From positions 124,001 to 188,000 of the forward strand of contig SVGA01000004.1 of the NCBI GenBank assembly GCA_015056575.1: a stretch of 64,000 nt of DNA, in the 5' to 3' direction. Source of the stretch: Butyrivibrio sp. (GTDB lineage Bacteria; Bacillota; Clostridia; Lachnospirales; Lachnospiraceae). Each line of letters begins with the position of its first letter. Position 1 is the first letter of the stretch. A program made the translations under genes and the position numbers. Below are positions 52,694-61,895 of this stretch, piece after piece. The notes beneath the pieces were generated by a model, which searched no databases, was not told the origin of the DNA, and saw only the letters and a program-made list of their open reading frames with translations.

Positions 52694-53827
52694 ATGGAGT
52701 ATTTAAAGAAGTACAGGATAATTGATTATGATTTTATGCTGGTGCTGATGGTGGTTGCACTTACCGCCTTCGGTATCGTGTCTGTAAGCTCTGCGGATCC
52801 AAGCTACTTTAAAAAGCATATCATCGGATTTGCCACGGCCGTGGGACTTATGATATTTGTTTCCCTTTTGGATTACACCTTTATCACAGGCAGGCTGTAT
52901 CTTGTCATTTATCTTGTGAATATAGTCCTTCTGGTGCTTGTTATGTCTCCTCTTGGCAGTAATACCAATGGTGCCCAAAGATGGATAAACATAGGCGGAT
53001 TCACATTTCAGCCTTCAGAAGCTGCCAAAATTTTATTGATTTTATTTTATGCGCAGTTTATCATGAAATATAAGGACAAAATAAAGAATTTCGGCTTTAT
53101 TGTCATATGTCTGCTGTTATTGGCACCACCTCTTGGGCTTATAGCATTGCAGCCCGATCTTTCCACCTGTATCATGATAGTTGTAATTTTTTCCGTCATT
53201 GTTTTTGTGGCAGGGATTAACTGGAAGATAGTTGCTGCGGTACTTGGAGTGTCAGTGCCTGCCGTATTGTTTGTTATATATAATGCAGTACAGGGCGACA
53301 GCAGTATTCTGCATGATTATCAGCAGAGAAGAATTCTTGCATGGCTCCATCCCGAGGATTATGCCAATTCAGAAGCTTATCAGACGCTGAATTCCATGAT
53401 GGCCATTGGCTCGGGGCAGCTATACGGCAAGGGCTACAATACCAACGAGATCAGTTCCGTACTGAACGGCGGCTTTATTTCAGAGTCTCAGACAGACTTT
53501 ATCTACACTGTTATCGGTGAGGAATTCGGATTTGTCGGTGCATGTATAGTAGTGGCATTTATTCTGCTTATATCAGTAAGATGTTTTATGATTTCCATGA
53601 GGGCCAGGAATATGGCCGGACAGGTTATCGCAGCAGGAGTCGGAGCCTGGATAGGCTTTCAGGGATTCCTTAATATGGGCGTTGCCACGGGGGTTATGCC
53701 CAACACAGGTATTCCGCTTCCTTTCGTAAGCTACGGACTGACCTCACTTTGGTGTTTATATGGTGGTATAGGCTTTGTGCTAAACGTCAAGCTGCAAAGC
53801 AATAAATATAATGTTGGGAGGGTATAA
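52694..53827 (+). CDS. rodA: Rod-shape glycosyltransferase RodA (SEDS family)
   Basis: 377 residues with about ten membrane helices. SEDS peptidoglycan polymerase partnering the PBP2 encoded just upstream. Signatures: NGAQRWINIGGFTFQPSEAAKI, LQPDLSTC (catalytic-region Asp), the extracellular loop with YNTNEISSVLNGGFISESQTDFIY, GEEFGFVGA and MGVATGVMPNTGIPLPFVSYGLTSL. ATG 52694 follows AAGGA by 8 bases; an in-frame TTG at 52688 is too close. RodA rather than FtsW by context. Confidence 0.94.
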   Translation: MEYLKKYRIIDYDFMLVLMVVALTAFGIVSVSSADPSYFKKHIIGFATAVGLMIFVSLLDYTFITGRLYLVIYLVNIVLLVLVMSPLGSNTNGAQRWINIGGFTFQPSEAAKILLILFYAQFIMKYKDKIKNFGFIVICLLLLAPPLGLIALQPDLSTCIMIVVIFSVIVFVAGINWKIVAAVLGVSVPAVLFVIYNAVQGDSSILHDYQQRRILAWLHPEDYANSEAYQTLNSMMAIGSGQLYGKGYNTNEISSVLNGGFISESQTDFIYTVIGEEFGFVGACIVVAFILLISVRCFMISMRARNMAGQVIAAGVGAWIGFQGFLNMGVATGVMPNTGIPLPFVSYGLTSLWCLYGGIGFVLNVKLQSNKYNVGRV

Positions 53828-53832
53828 GTTAC

Positions 53833-54228
53833 ATGAACATAGCACTTATAGCACACGACGCAAAAAAGAAACTTATGCAGAACTTCTGTATTGCATATAG
53901 GGGGATTCTCAGCAAAAACGATCTTTATGCGACCGGTACAACAGGAAGACTTGTAGAAGAAGTTACAAATCTTACCGTACACAAATATCTTGCAGGACAT
54001 CTTGGCGGTGCACAACAGCTTGGTGCTGCAATCGAACATAACGAGATCGATCTTGTTATTTTCCTTCGGGATGCTCTTACCGTTAAATCACATGAACCCA
54101 GCGTCAATGACGTTATGACTCTTTGTGATATGCATAATATTCCCGTTGCCACAAACCTTGCGTCTGCTGAACTTTTAATCAAATCACTTGACAGGGGAGA
54201 TCTTGAGTGGCGTGAAATGTACAAGTAA
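53833..54228 (+). CDS. mgsA: Methylglyoxal synthase
   Basis: 131 residues. Converts dihydroxyacetone phosphate to methylglyoxal and phosphate, a glycolytic bypass used when phosphate is scarce. Family motifs: LIAHDAKK, LYATGTTGRLVEE, GHLGGAQQLGA (phosphate-binding), FLRDALT with catalytic Asp, HNIPVATNLASAELLI. Follows rodA by 5 bases and overlaps the D,D-carboxypeptidase gene. Its substrate is also the product of the DHA kinase encoded at 62-64 kb. Confidence 0.95.
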   Translation: MNIALIAHDAKKKLMQNFCIAYRGILSKNDLYATGTTGRLVEEVTNLTVHKYLAGHLGGAQQLGAAIEHNEIDLVIFLRDALTVKSHEPSVNDVMTLCDMHNIPVATNLASAELLIKSLDRGDLEWREMYK

Positions 54229-55177
54229 AAGAATTAAAACTTTACCGGTAATTTTTCTTTTAATAATATCCATTACAGGCTGCGCAGGATTTTCCTACAA
54301 AGCCCCTTATTCGATTTCATCTTCACCGGAATCCGCAGATGATGATCATGTATATCCTACATTTGCCTCCGATTTGTGTGTGGTTGATTCCGATATTTCC
54401 GGTTCGGATTTCCAAATAACAGATAATGCAAGCGGAGGTCTCTTTGATTTATCCAAAAAAGAAACTTTGTATGCAAAAAACGTCAATGAACAGGTTCATC
54501 CTGCAAGTCTTACAAAGGTTATGACAGCTCTTGTTGCCCTTAAGAACGGCTCTCTTGACCAGATACTGGTGGCAGGAAGCGATGTGTATGTAAATGAGAG
54601 CGGTGCCCAGAAAATAGGCCTTAAAGAGGGAGACAGAATGACCCTTGACCAGGCGCTTCGTATTCTTCTGGTTTATTCGGCCAATGATGTGGCCAACATG
54701 ATAGCATCCAACATTGGCGGTTCCATTGAGAATTTCGTTGATATGATGAATAAGGAAGCTTCGATTATCGGAGCCACCAATTCACATTTTGCCAATCCCC
54801 ACGGGCTTACGGCTGATGATCACTATGTGACGGCATATGATATGTATTTGATATTTAATGCCGCCATGCAGTATGACACCTTCAATGAGATCATCAATAT
54901 GATGGAGTACAATACCAACTATCAGAGTGCATCAGGGGATACCGTGGATGTTTCAATAAGCAATACAAACGCTTTTCTCCGCGGAGACAGACAGGCCCCT
55001 TCCGGAGTGACTGTAGTAGGGGGCAAGACCGGAACTACAAATGCAGCCGGGCACTGCCTTATCCTGCTTGCAAGAGATGTCAACGGGAAGCCCTATATTG
55101 CTGTGATAATGCGTGATCCCGACAATGGCGCACTCTATGATGATATGAGCGGTTTACTGGCTGAAATTGTTAATTGA
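54212..55177 (+). CDS. dacA-like: D-alanyl-D-alanine carboxypeptidase (PBP5 family), probable lipoprotein
   Basis: About 321 residues. Penicillin-sensitive D,D-carboxypeptidase trimming the fifth residue of muropeptides. Active-site motifs: S-x-x-K in HPASLTKVMTAL, S-x-N in VYSANDVANM, KTG in VVGGKTGTTNAAGHC. The N-terminus has a signal segment PVIFLLIISITGCAGFS with the lipobox ITGC, so it should be lipid-anchored on the outer face of the membrane. The C-terminal domain and amphipathic anchor of classical PBP5 are missing. The start is uncertain: GTG 54212, TTG 54203 and TTG 54188 are all in frame and lie within the end of mgsA; 54212 gives the best signal peptide length. Confidence 0.88.
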   Translation: MKCTSKRIKTLPVIFLLIISITGCAGFSYKAPYSISSSPESADDDHVYPTFASDLCVVDSDISGSDFQITDNASGGLFDLSKKETLYAKNVNEQVHPASLTKVMTALVALKNGSLDQILVAGSDVYVNESGAQKIGLKEGDRMTLDQALRILLVYSANDVANMIASNIGGSIENFVDMMNKEASIIGATNSHFANPHGLTADDHYVTAYDMYLIFNAAMQYDTFNEIINMMEYNTNYQSASGDTVDVSISNTNAFLRGDRQAPSGVTVVGGKTGTTNAAGHCLILLARDVNGKPYIAVIMRDPDNGALYDDMSGLLAEIVN

Positions 55178-55246
55178 GGTTGTCTTTTAAGCGGCAATAA
55201 ACTATAATATTTTTATAAAAATTCTTACTTGCAGGAGGGTATGCCG

Positions 55247-55666
55247 ATGGTTCAGTTAATTGTTGGGAAAAAGGGAAAAGGAAAGACTAAATGCCTGTTG
55301 GACAAGGTTAACACCGAGGTAAAGAACGTTCTTGGAAGTGTAGTTTTTCTTGACAAGAACACCAAGCACATGTATGAGCTTAACAACAAGATCCGTTTAA
55401 TTGTAGTTTCTGATTTCATGATCACCAGCCCTGATGAGTTCATTGGATTTGTCAGTGGCATCATTTCACAGGACCACGATCTCCAGCAAATGTATTTCGA
55501 TAGTTTTCTCAATATTTCATGCCTCGAGGGCAAAGATATTACAGATACCATAGGTAAACTTGAGAAACTTGGCGAGAAGTTCGGTATAGAATTTGTTCTC
55601 AGCCTTTCAATGGATGAAGCTGAACTCCCTGAGAGTCTTAAATCCAAAATCGTGATCTCACTCTAA
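55247..55666 (+). CDS. Small P-loop protein of unknown function
   Basis: 139 residues. Starts MVQLIVGKKGKGKTKCLLDKVN, a Walker A (GKKGKGKT) at the very N-terminus, followed by FLDKNTKHMYEL and IRLIVVSDF-type strands. Such proteins are sometimes labelled PilT-like in Lachnospiraceae, but nothing here points to pili. ATG 55247 lies 7 bases after GGAGGG; ATG 55241 is too close. Has its own upstream gap of about 70 bases (AT-rich, TATAATATTTTTATAA) and is followed by a strong hairpin, so may be a separate unit. Confidence 0.7.
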   Translation: MVQLIVGKKGKGKTKCLLDKVNTEVKNVLGSVVFLDKNTKHMYELNNKIRLIVVSDFMITSPDEFIGFVSGIISQDHDLQQMYFDSFLNISCLEGKDITDTIGKLEKLGEKFGIEFVLSLSMDEAELPESLKSKIVISL

Positions 55667-55682
55667 TACAATAGAATATAAC

Positions 55683-55714
55683 ATATAAGCCGCGGGGCCT
55701 TCCGCGGCTTATAT
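55683..55714 (+). terminator. Terminator hairpin after the P-loop gene
   Basis: 13-bp perfect stem ATATAAGCCGCGG/CCGCGGCTTATAT with a 6-base loop (55696-55701). The U-run is short (TTCTGATT), but the stem is very strong. Confidence 0.75.
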
Positions 55715-55748
55715 TCTGATTAAGAATTTTCAAGGTTGATTATATAAG

Positions 55749-57140
55749 ATGGCAAGTGGTAAAGACCGCAAGGTTTCCAGATATCCTTCAAATCTGAACA
55801 ACATAAATATAGGTATGGTGTTTTTTGCTGTAATGGCGATCTACATCATTATTTCTGTTGTCACTTATATCAAAAAAGATCATATGGTGGGATACCAGGT
55901 AATGAACGGGTCTCTGTCATCAAACAACATCTACAATGCTGTGGCATTAAGAACCGAGGAGATCGTCACCTCCGATACTGCCGGCTATGTCAACTATTTT
56001 GCTACAGAGGGCGGAAGAGTAGCCGTGGGTAACCTTGTCTATACTGTAGATGAATCCGGTCAGCTTCTTGAATATCTTAAATCCCAGGGTTCGGAAGAGG
56101 TTGCTTTGAGTGAAGAGGATCTTTCTGAGCTTAGAACACAGATAGTCAACTTCGACAGTTCTTTTGACCGGACAAATTTCAGACCCGCATATGACTTCAA
56201 GGTGAGTCTTGACGGAACAGTCCATAAGCTTTCCAATAACAGTATCCTTAACAATATCAGGACTCTTAACGAGAACAGCGGGACTCTTCAGTCCATCAAT
56301 TACAGATATGCCGCGGACACCGGAATCGTGGTGTATTCAACTGACGGATACGAGGATATAACTCTTCAACAGATGAACAAGAGTCTTATGGATGAGAATT
56401 CCTACGAGAAAACCCAGCTTGTTAATAACAATCTGGTTAAGTCAGGAGACCCGGTATACAAGCTTTGTACCAGTGAAGAATGGTCAATTGTTATAAACGA
56501 AAACGATCCGGATAAGGTCAAGGTGCTGGAAGACCTTGAATATGTTAAGGTCAGATTCATCAAGAATCAGGATGAATCCTGGGGGAAGGTCAGTACATTT
56601 ACAAATGATGAGGGAGATACCTTTGTTCAGCTGACATTTACCAATTCCATGCTCACCTTCTGCAGAGACAGGTTCCTTAATATCGAGCTGATTACAGAGG
56701 ATGAAAAGGGGCTTAAAATTCCGGTTTCATCCATCGTTTACAAGAACTTTTATCTGGTGCCCAAGTCTTATATCATCAAGAACAACGACGGGACAACAGG
56801 AGTTCTTAGAGTAAAATATGATGAACAGGGCAATGAGACCTCTGAATTCATTGATATAGAGGTATATAGCGAGAATGATACCGAGTATTACGTGGATGAA
56901 GAGGTGTTAAGATCCGGGGATCTTCTCATACTCACCGATTCCAACAGCAGATTTACCGTCAGCAAATCTGACTCCCTGATCGGTGTTTACAATATTAACA
57001 AGGGCTATGCTGATTTCAGACAGATCACGGTGCTGTATCAGAATGATGAATATGCCATTGTCAAACCAAATACCAATTACGGTTTAAATGTATATGATTA
57101 TATAGTTCTGGATTCCAAAACAGTGGACCAAGATAATTGA
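55749..57140 (+). CDS. HlyD/membrane-fusion-like protein
   Basis: 463 residues. Basic N-terminus, one transmembrane helix (about 23-43, MVFFAVMAIYIIISVVTYI), then an extracellular beta-rich part with the lipoyl-like hairpin halves seen in HlyD adaptors (TSDTAGYVNYFATEGGRVAVG and a later barrel region LKIPVSSIVYKNFYLVP). It lacks the long alpha-hairpin of true efflux adaptors. Genes of this type sit beside sepF in Clostridia, suggesting an envelope or division role; that is inference. ATG 55749 lies after a weak AAGGTTG site. Confidence 0.68.
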   Translation: MASGKDRKVSRYPSNLNNINIGMVFFAVMAIYIIISVVTYIKKDHMVGYQVMNGSLSSNNIYNAVALRTEEIVTSDTAGYVNYFATEGGRVAVGNLVYTVDESGQLLEYLKSQGSEEVALSEEDLSELRTQIVNFDSSFDRTNFRPAYDFKVSLDGTVHKLSNNSILNNIRTLNENSGTLQSINYRYAADTGIVVYSTDGYEDITLQQMNKSLMDENSYEKTQLVNNNLVKSGDPVYKLCTSEEWSIVINENDPDKVKVLEDLEYVKVRFIKNQDESWGKVSTFTNDEGDTFVQLTFTNSMLTFCRDRFLNIELITEDEKGLKIPVSSIVYKNFYLVPKSYIIKNNDGTTGVLRVKYDEQGNETSEFIDIEVYSENDTEYYVDEEVLRSGDLLILTDSNSRFTVSKSDSLIGVYNINKGYADFRQITVLYQNDEYAIVKPNTNYGLNVYDYIVLDSKTVDQDN

Positions 57141-57208
57141 CATATAATGTAATATTAAGTTAATATTATATGAGATTTGTTGGGTGAAAATTTAGGAGCG
57201 AGAATATC

Positions 57209-57727
57209 ATGAGTATGATGGACAAATTTTTAAAGGCAATTCAGCTTAATGGGGACGGAGACGACGAGTACTACGATGAAGATGATTACAAGGCTCCCGG
57301 TAAGGAAGAGATCCTTGATAATTCAACGCCGGTAGGTAAGGATGAACCTGCTATTGACGCCGGTGAAGACAAGAAAAAGCCTGTTCCCAGAGTTCCTAAG
57401 GGAAACAGCAACAGAAAGTCACTTTCCGGAATGGAGGTTTGCGTAATCAAACCCACATCCGTAGAGGATGCAAGAGAGATCACAGAGACGCTTCTGGCCA
57501 ACAGGACAGTAGTTCTTAACCTTGAAGGTCTGGATGTAGACGTGGCTCAGAGGATCATTGATTTCACTTCAGGTTCCTGCTTTGCCATTTCGGGTAATCT
57601 TCAGAAGATCTCAAGATACATCTTTATTATTACACCTGCCAGCGTTGATATTTCCGGTGATTTTCAGAATATACTTTCAGGTACCTTCGGCGGAGGGATC
57701 TCCGACGGACCTCAGCAGATAGATTAA
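57209..57727 (+). CDS. sepF: Cell division protein SepF
   Basis: 172 residues. SepF binds membrane with its N-terminal helix (MSMMDKFLKAIQLNG) and forms rings that bundle FtsZ filaments. The middle is acidic and disordered (about 17-65). The SepF fold covers about 75-165: MEVCVIKPTSVEDAREITETL, RTVVLNLEGLDVDVAQRIIDF, GSCFAISGNLQKIS. AGGAG lies 10 bases before ATG 57209. Terminated by the hairpin just downstream. Confidence 0.93.
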   Translation: MSMMDKFLKAIQLNGDGDDEYYDEDDYKAPGKEEILDNSTPVGKDEPAIDAGEDKKKPVPRVPKGNSNRKSLSGMEVCVIKPTSVEDAREITETLLANRTVVLNLEGLDVDVAQRIIDFTSGSCFAISGNLQKISRYIFIITPASVDISGDFQNILSGTFGGGISDGPQQID

Positions 57728-57735
57728 AAATAAGA

Positions 57736-57772
57736 GGCTGTTGACATTATTCTGGTCAACAGTCTTTTCTTT
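57736..57772 (+). terminator. Terminator after sepF
   Basis: 10-bp stem GGCTGTTGAC/GTCAACAGTC (57736-57745 and 57755-57764, one G-U) followed by TTTTCTTT. Confidence 0.85.
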
Positions 57773-57784
57773 GATAGGGGACTT

Positions 57785-58888
57785 ATGGATAAGAAAATTA
57801 CAGTTAATTACGAGAATAAACCTTGCTATGATATAGTATTCGGAACAGATTTTGAGGATCTTGCTTCAGAGATCAAGACTCTTGGCTTTGAAGGCAGAAA
57901 AATTGCGATAATAACAGACACCAATGTAGAGGGGCTCTATGCCGAGGAAGTAATGGAGCGCCTTTCGGAGGTTTCCGACAACATATTTACCTATGCCATT
58001 CCGGCCGGCGAGAGCAATAAGAACCTTGGCGAGATAGAAGGTATTTATGCAGCACTTATAGAGAGGCACTTTGACAGGCATGATCTTCTTGTTGCCCTTG
58101 GCGGCGGCGTCGTTGGAGATATGTGCGGTTTTACGGCAGCTACATACCTTCGCGGTATCTCTTTTGTCCAGATCCCAACTACCCTGCTTGCACAGACAGA
58201 CAGCAGCGTGGGAGGTAAGACCGGGGTCGATTTTAACGGCATCAAGAACATGATAGGTGCTTTTTATATGCCAAAGCTTGTTTACATCAATGTTTCCGTT
58301 CTTTCATCCCTGGACGGAAGACAGTATGCATCCGGATTTGCTGAAGTCATGAAGCACGGTCTTATCAAGGACCAGAACTTCTACACCTGGCTTATAGAGA
58401 ATATGTATGAGATAACTGACAGAGATCCCGAAGTTGTTATTGAAATGGTGGAAAGAAGCTGCGATATCAAGCGTATGGTGGTTGAGAAGGATCCTACCGA
58501 GAAGAAAGACAGAGCTCTTCTAAATTTCGGACATACTCTCGGACACGCAATCGAAAAGGCTCGGAATTTTGAGATGCTTCACGGCGAGTGTGTTGCTCTC
58601 GGGTGCGTAGCGGCAGCATTTATTTCATGGAAAAGAGAACTTATCTCCATGGAGGAATACTATGAGATCAGAGATATGTTTGTGCCCTTCGGTCTGCCTA
58701 TTTCTGTAGAGAATATAGATAAGAATGAGGTTCTTGAGCTTACAAGGTCTGATAAGAAAGCCGATTCCGACAAGGTGAAGTTTATCCTCCTTAAGTCCAT
58801 CGGAAAGGCATTTATAGACGATACCGTTACAAGAGACGAGATGGATAAGGCTCTTGATGAGATCATCTATATAGAGAATAACGATTGA
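57785..58888 (+). CDS. aroB: 3-dehydroquinate synthase
   Basis: 367 residues. Second step of the shikimate pathway: DAHP to 3-dehydroquinate, using NAD+ and a metal. Signatures: IITDTNVEGLYAEEV, IPAGESNKNL, ALGGGVVGDMCGFTAATYLRG (NAD loop), IPTTLLAQTDSSVGGKTGVDF, SGFAEVMKHGLIKD, and the metal His residues in NFGHTLGHAIEKA. Starts 12 bases after the sepF terminator's U-run; the only shikimate gene in the window. Confidence 0.96.
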   Translation: MDKKITVNYENKPCYDIVFGTDFEDLASEIKTLGFEGRKIAIITDTNVEGLYAEEVMERLSEVSDNIFTYAIPAGESNKNLGEIEGIYAALIERHFDRHDLLVALGGGVVGDMCGFTAATYLRGISFVQIPTTLLAQTDSSVGGKTGVDFNGIKNMIGAFYMPKLVYINVSVLSSLDGRQYASGFAEVMKHGLIKDQNFYTWLIENMYEITDRDPEVVIEMVERSCDIKRMVVEKDPTEKKDRALLNFGHTLGHAIEKARNFEMLHGECVALGCVAAAFISWKRELISMEEYYEIRDMFVPFGLPISVENIDKNEVLELTRSDKKADSDKVKFILLKSIGKAFIDDTVTRDEMDKALDEIIYIENND

Positions 58889-58901
58889 TGCTGAGGTTTT
58901 T

Positions 58902-59444
58902 ATGAATACTAAAATGTCAAAAAAGAAAAAGATATTTCTTCTGGTGGATGTGCTGCTGATCATTGCGCTTGTTGTACTTGATCAGTTTACCAAATACCTG
59001 GCTGTTGAGAATCTTCAGGATAAGCCGCCTTTTAAGATCATAGACGGTGTTTTGGAACTGAATTTCTTAAAAAACAGCGGTGCAGCTTTCGGAATGTTAC
59101 AGAATCAGAAGGTCTTCTTTATACTTGTGGCTGTTCTTATAATATTTATCATTGCCTATGTGCTTTTTAGGATGCCAGATGATAAGAAATACAATATAAT
59201 GCATTTTCTCCTGGTACTTATAGCCAGCGGCGCCGCAGGAAACATGATAGACAGGATCCGACAGGATTATGTGGTTGATTTCATTTACTTTGTCATAATC
59301 AATTTTCCTATTTTCAATGTGGCGGATATTTATGTAACAGTTTCAACTTTCCTTTTTGTGATTCTTTTCCTGTTCTACTATAAGGAAAACGACTTTAATT
59401 TTTTGAGCTTCAGACAGCAGAAGAAATTCAGGGAAATCAAGTGA
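58902..59444 (+). CDS. lspA: Lipoprotein signal peptidase LspA
   Basis: 180 residues with four membrane helices. Cleaves lipoprotein signal peptides after diacylglycerol addition. Catalytic Asp pair in AAGNMIDRIRQDYVVDFIYF and FNVADIYVTVS; DQFTKYLA and NSGAAFGML are also conserved. ATG 58902 after TGAGG. TGATG overlap with the next gene. The lipobox carboxypeptidase at 54 kb is one likely substrate. Confidence 0.95.
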   Translation: MNTKMSKKKKIFLLVDVLLIIALVVLDQFTKYLAVENLQDKPPFKIIDGVLELNFLKNSGAAFGMLQNQKVFFILVAVLIIFIIAYVLFRMPDDKKYNIMHFLLVLIASGAAGNMIDRIRQDYVVDFIYFVIINFPIFNVADIYVTVSTFLFVILFLFYYKENDFNFLSFRQQKKFREIK

Positions 59445-60376
59445 TGGAAAAAGAGAGCACTATCTTTGAATTTACGGTTTCGGATGAATATGACGGTTTC
59501 AGGATCGATAAGCTATTAAGTGAGCTTATCGATTCTGTTTCAAGAAGCTATATTAAAAAACTGATTGATGACGGCAAGGTTATCTGCAACGGCAAAAATG
59601 TCAAAGCCAGCCTGTCTGTTAAAGAGAATGACAGGATATCTCTGGAGATTCCACCTTTAGAAGCTCCTGAGATCGTAGCTCAGGAAATACCTTTGGATAT
59701 CCTCTACGAAGACAGTGATGTGCTTGTGGTGAATAAGCCCAAGGATATGGTGGTACATCCTTCAGTCGGCCATTACACAGACACTCTGGTTAATGGTATT
59801 ATGTTCCACTGCAAGGATAATCTTTCCGGAATAAACGGCGTGATGCGTCCCGGCATCGTTCACAGAATAGATAAAGATACCACCGGATCGGTAATAATCT
59901 GCAAAAATGATAAGGCCCACCAGAACATTGCGGATCAGCTCAAGGAACATTCCATCAACAGAGTGTATTATGCCATCTGTCATGGAGTGATAAAGGAAGA
60001 CGAAGGGGATGTAGATGCTCCGATCGGTCGAAGCGCTAATGACCGCAAGAAGATGGCCGTAGTAAAATCCGGTGGCAAGAATGCCTTTACCCATTATAAG
60101 GTTTTAAGGCGCTTTCCTGTTGATGGATTTACACTTATCGAATGCAGGCTAAAGACCGGCAGAACCCACCAGATAAGAGTCCATATGGCCCATATAGGGC
60201 ATCCTCTTTTGGGTGATGAGGTGTATGGCCCTTCTAAAAAGAGTCGGTTTCACACAAACGGACAGTGTCTTCATGCTAAGACCTTAGGATTTATTCATCC
60301 TTCAACAGGCGAATATGTTGAAGTTGATGCACCGTTGCCGGAATATTTTTTACATTTGATTGAGATACTCAAATAG
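59444..60376 (+). CDS. rluD: RluD-family 23S rRNA pseudouridine synthase
   Basis: 310 residues. N-terminal S4 RNA-binding domain (GFRIDKLLSELIDSVSRSYIKKL) then the pseudouridine synthase core with VVNKPKDMVVHPSVGH, GIVHRIDKDTTGSVIICK (catalytic Asp) and GRTHQIRVHMAHIGHPLLGD. The family modifies helix 69 uridines or related sites; exact target not readable. ATG 59444 overlaps the lspA stop, the usual lspA-rluD pairing in Firmicutes. Confidence 0.93.
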   Translation: MEKESTIFEFTVSDEYDGFRIDKLLSELIDSVSRSYIKKLIDDGKVICNGKNVKASLSVKENDRISLEIPPLEAPEIVAQEIPLDILYEDSDVLVVNKPKDMVVHPSVGHYTDTLVNGIMFHCKDNLSGINGVMRPGIVHRIDKDTTGSVIICKNDKAHQNIADQLKEHSINRVYYAICHGVIKEDEGDVDAPIGRSANDRKKMAVVKSGGKNAFTHYKVLRRFPVDGFTLIECRLKTGRTHQIRVHMAHIGHPLLGDEVYGPSKKSRFHTNGQCLHAKTLGFIHPSTGEYVEVDAPLPEYFLHLIEILK

Positions 60377-60428
60377 TTTACAATATAATTAAGACCAAGA
60401 AGTATTACATCTGTAAAGGGGTGATCCT

Positions 60429-61067
60429 ATGAACACTATCGTTACAATCGGCCGTCAGTTCGGCTCAGGGGGAAGAGAAATAGGTGAGAAGGTAGCTGAG
60501 CACTTCGGCATTAAATGCTATGACAAGGAGCTTCTTTCAAGAGCTGCCAAGGAGAGTGGATTCTGTGAGGAGATGATCCAGAATCACGATGAGAGACCTA
60601 CCAATTCGTTCCTCTACAATCTGGTGATGGACACATATTCCTTTGGCTATAATGCATCCAGCTTTGTTGATATGCCTATAAGTCACAAGGTTTTTCTTGC
60701 TCAATTCGATACCATCAAGAAGATTGCACAGGAAGGACCCTGCGTTATCGTGGGAAGATGCGCTGACTACGCTCTTACAGATTTTGATAATGTGATCAAT
60801 CTCTTTATCTATGGCGATGAAGAATGCAAGATAAAGAGGATCAAAGAAAGATTTGATGATGTCAAGACCGATGATCAGGCCCGTGACATGATGAACAAAA
60901 AGGATAAACAGCGTCAGAGCTATTACAATTATTACTCATCCAAGAAATGGGGAAGAGCTGACAGCTACGATCTTTGTATCAATTCCAGTGTGCTGGGAAT
61001 TGACGAAACGGTTAAATTCATACTTCAGTATATTGAGGACTTTGAGAAAGCTAAGGGAATTCAATAA
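60429..61067 (+). CDS. Cytidylate-kinase-like family protein
   Basis: 212 residues. The P-loop TIGRQFGSGGREIGEKVAEH and the following CYDKELLSRAA segment match the cytidylate-kinase-like family, which is distinct from true Cmk; VGRCADYAL and INLFIYGDEE are also typical. A nucleotide kinase activity is likely but the substrate is unknown. GGGGTGATCCT precedes ATG 60429. Followed by a terminator. Confidence 0.85.
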   Translation: MNTIVTIGRQFGSGGREIGEKVAEHFGIKCYDKELLSRAAKESGFCEEMIQNHDERPTNSFLYNLVMDTYSFGYNASSFVDMPISHKVFLAQFDTIKKIAQEGPCVIVGRCADYALTDFDNVINLFIYGDEECKIKRIKERFDDVKTDDQARDMMNKKDKQRQSYYNYYSSKKWGRADSYDLCINSSVLGIDETVKFILQYIEDFEKAKGIQ

Positions 61068-61078
61068 TGTTGTAATTT

Positions 61079-61116
61079 ACTTCCAGAAAGGCAGTTGTCT
61101 TTCTGGAAGTTTTTTT
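61079..61116 (+). terminator. Strong intrinsic terminator
   Basis: 12-bp perfect stem ACTTCCAGAAAG/CTTTCTGGAAGT (61079-61090 and 61099-61110) followed by seven T. Confidence 0.93.
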
Positions 61117-61166
61117 CATTTAGGGCTAAATTTAATACATATTTAATAATGCTATTAAATAGTGGG

Positions 61167-61175
61167 TGTTATACT
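61167..61175 (+). promoter_or_regulatory. Extended -10 promoter for the gene at 61271
   Basis: TGTTATACT without a clear -35; it lies between a terminator and the next gene, leaving a leader of about 90 bases. Confidence 0.5.
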
Positions 61176-61270
61176 AAAATCCACAACAAGTATAAAGCCC
61201 AAAGGAGCATGTTTTTTATATTTTTTGCCGCAGAATGGAATCTGTGTGTAGTTTTCAAGGAGGAATGCAT

Positions 61271-61858
61271 ATGGCAACTAATATCAACGCCGGCATTAAC
61301 CAGTATAACAATGTCCGGCAGGCCGGCAGCATGAAGAATGCATCCGGTGCCGGCAATGCCAGAGGGCCTTCGAAAGGAAAGGCACCGCAACAAAAACAGG
61401 TAACCGATAAACTCTTTGGAGAGAGTGCAAAAATCGAACTTTCACCGGAAGTTGAAAAATACGGGAAAGTTGTTGATTTGCTGCAAAAGAAATATGATAA
61501 TGCCGAAGTATTCGTGGCAGGACCGGGAGATGATCTTTCTCAGATTGGCGGAGACCTTGAATACAGCATTATCCTTTCGGAAGACGAGCTGAATATTTTG
61601 GCCTCCGAGGACCCCAAAGACAAGGAAGCAAAGGATAAGCTTCTTGGCCGGATTGACGATGCGATGAAGACAATCAGTGACATGAGCGAGAAGATCGGTG
61701 AAAGCACCGGGGAAAATGATGAGATCTCGAACTTCGGCATCACAATCGGCAAAGACGGCAAAATGAATTTCTTTGCGGATATCAATGGCAATGCTCACAA
61801 GGCAGATTCATTGGATGGTATCATAAAGAGTCTGGCCGCAGCAAGGATTCAGGAATAA
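61271..61858 (+). CDS. Hypothetical protein, DUF6033-like
   Basis: 195 residues, soluble, without signal peptide or membrane helix. The N-terminus is Asn/Gly/Ala-rich and disordered (MATNINAGINQYNNV to about 50), followed by a helical region with KIELSPEVEKYGKVVDLLQKKY and a C-terminal block FGITIGKDGKMNFFADING. Similar proteins occur in Lachnospiraceae next to flagellar or unrelated genes; function unknown, and the family name is a tentative recollection. The start is ATG 61271, 7 bases after AAGGAGG; ATG 61265 is too close. A monocistronic unit with its own promoter and terminator. Confidence 0.65.
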   Translation: MATNINAGINQYNNVRQAGSMKNASGAGNARGPSKGKAPQQKQVTDKLFGESAKIELSPEVEKYGKVVDLLQKKYDNAEVFVAGPGDDLSQIGGDLEYSIILSEDELNILASEDPKDKEAKDKLLGRIDDAMKTISDMSEKIGESTGENDEISNFGITIGKDGKMNFFADINGNAHKADSLDGIIKSLAAARIQE

Positions 61859-61895
61859 TATCTGATATTTGGAACATTATATACGTAATAAAGAC

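Noticed and set aside
61095..61334. 79-codon + strand open frame after the cytidylate-kinase-like gene
   Set aside because: It starts inside a terminator hairpin, has no ribosome site and overlaps the well-supported gene at 61271 in another frame.
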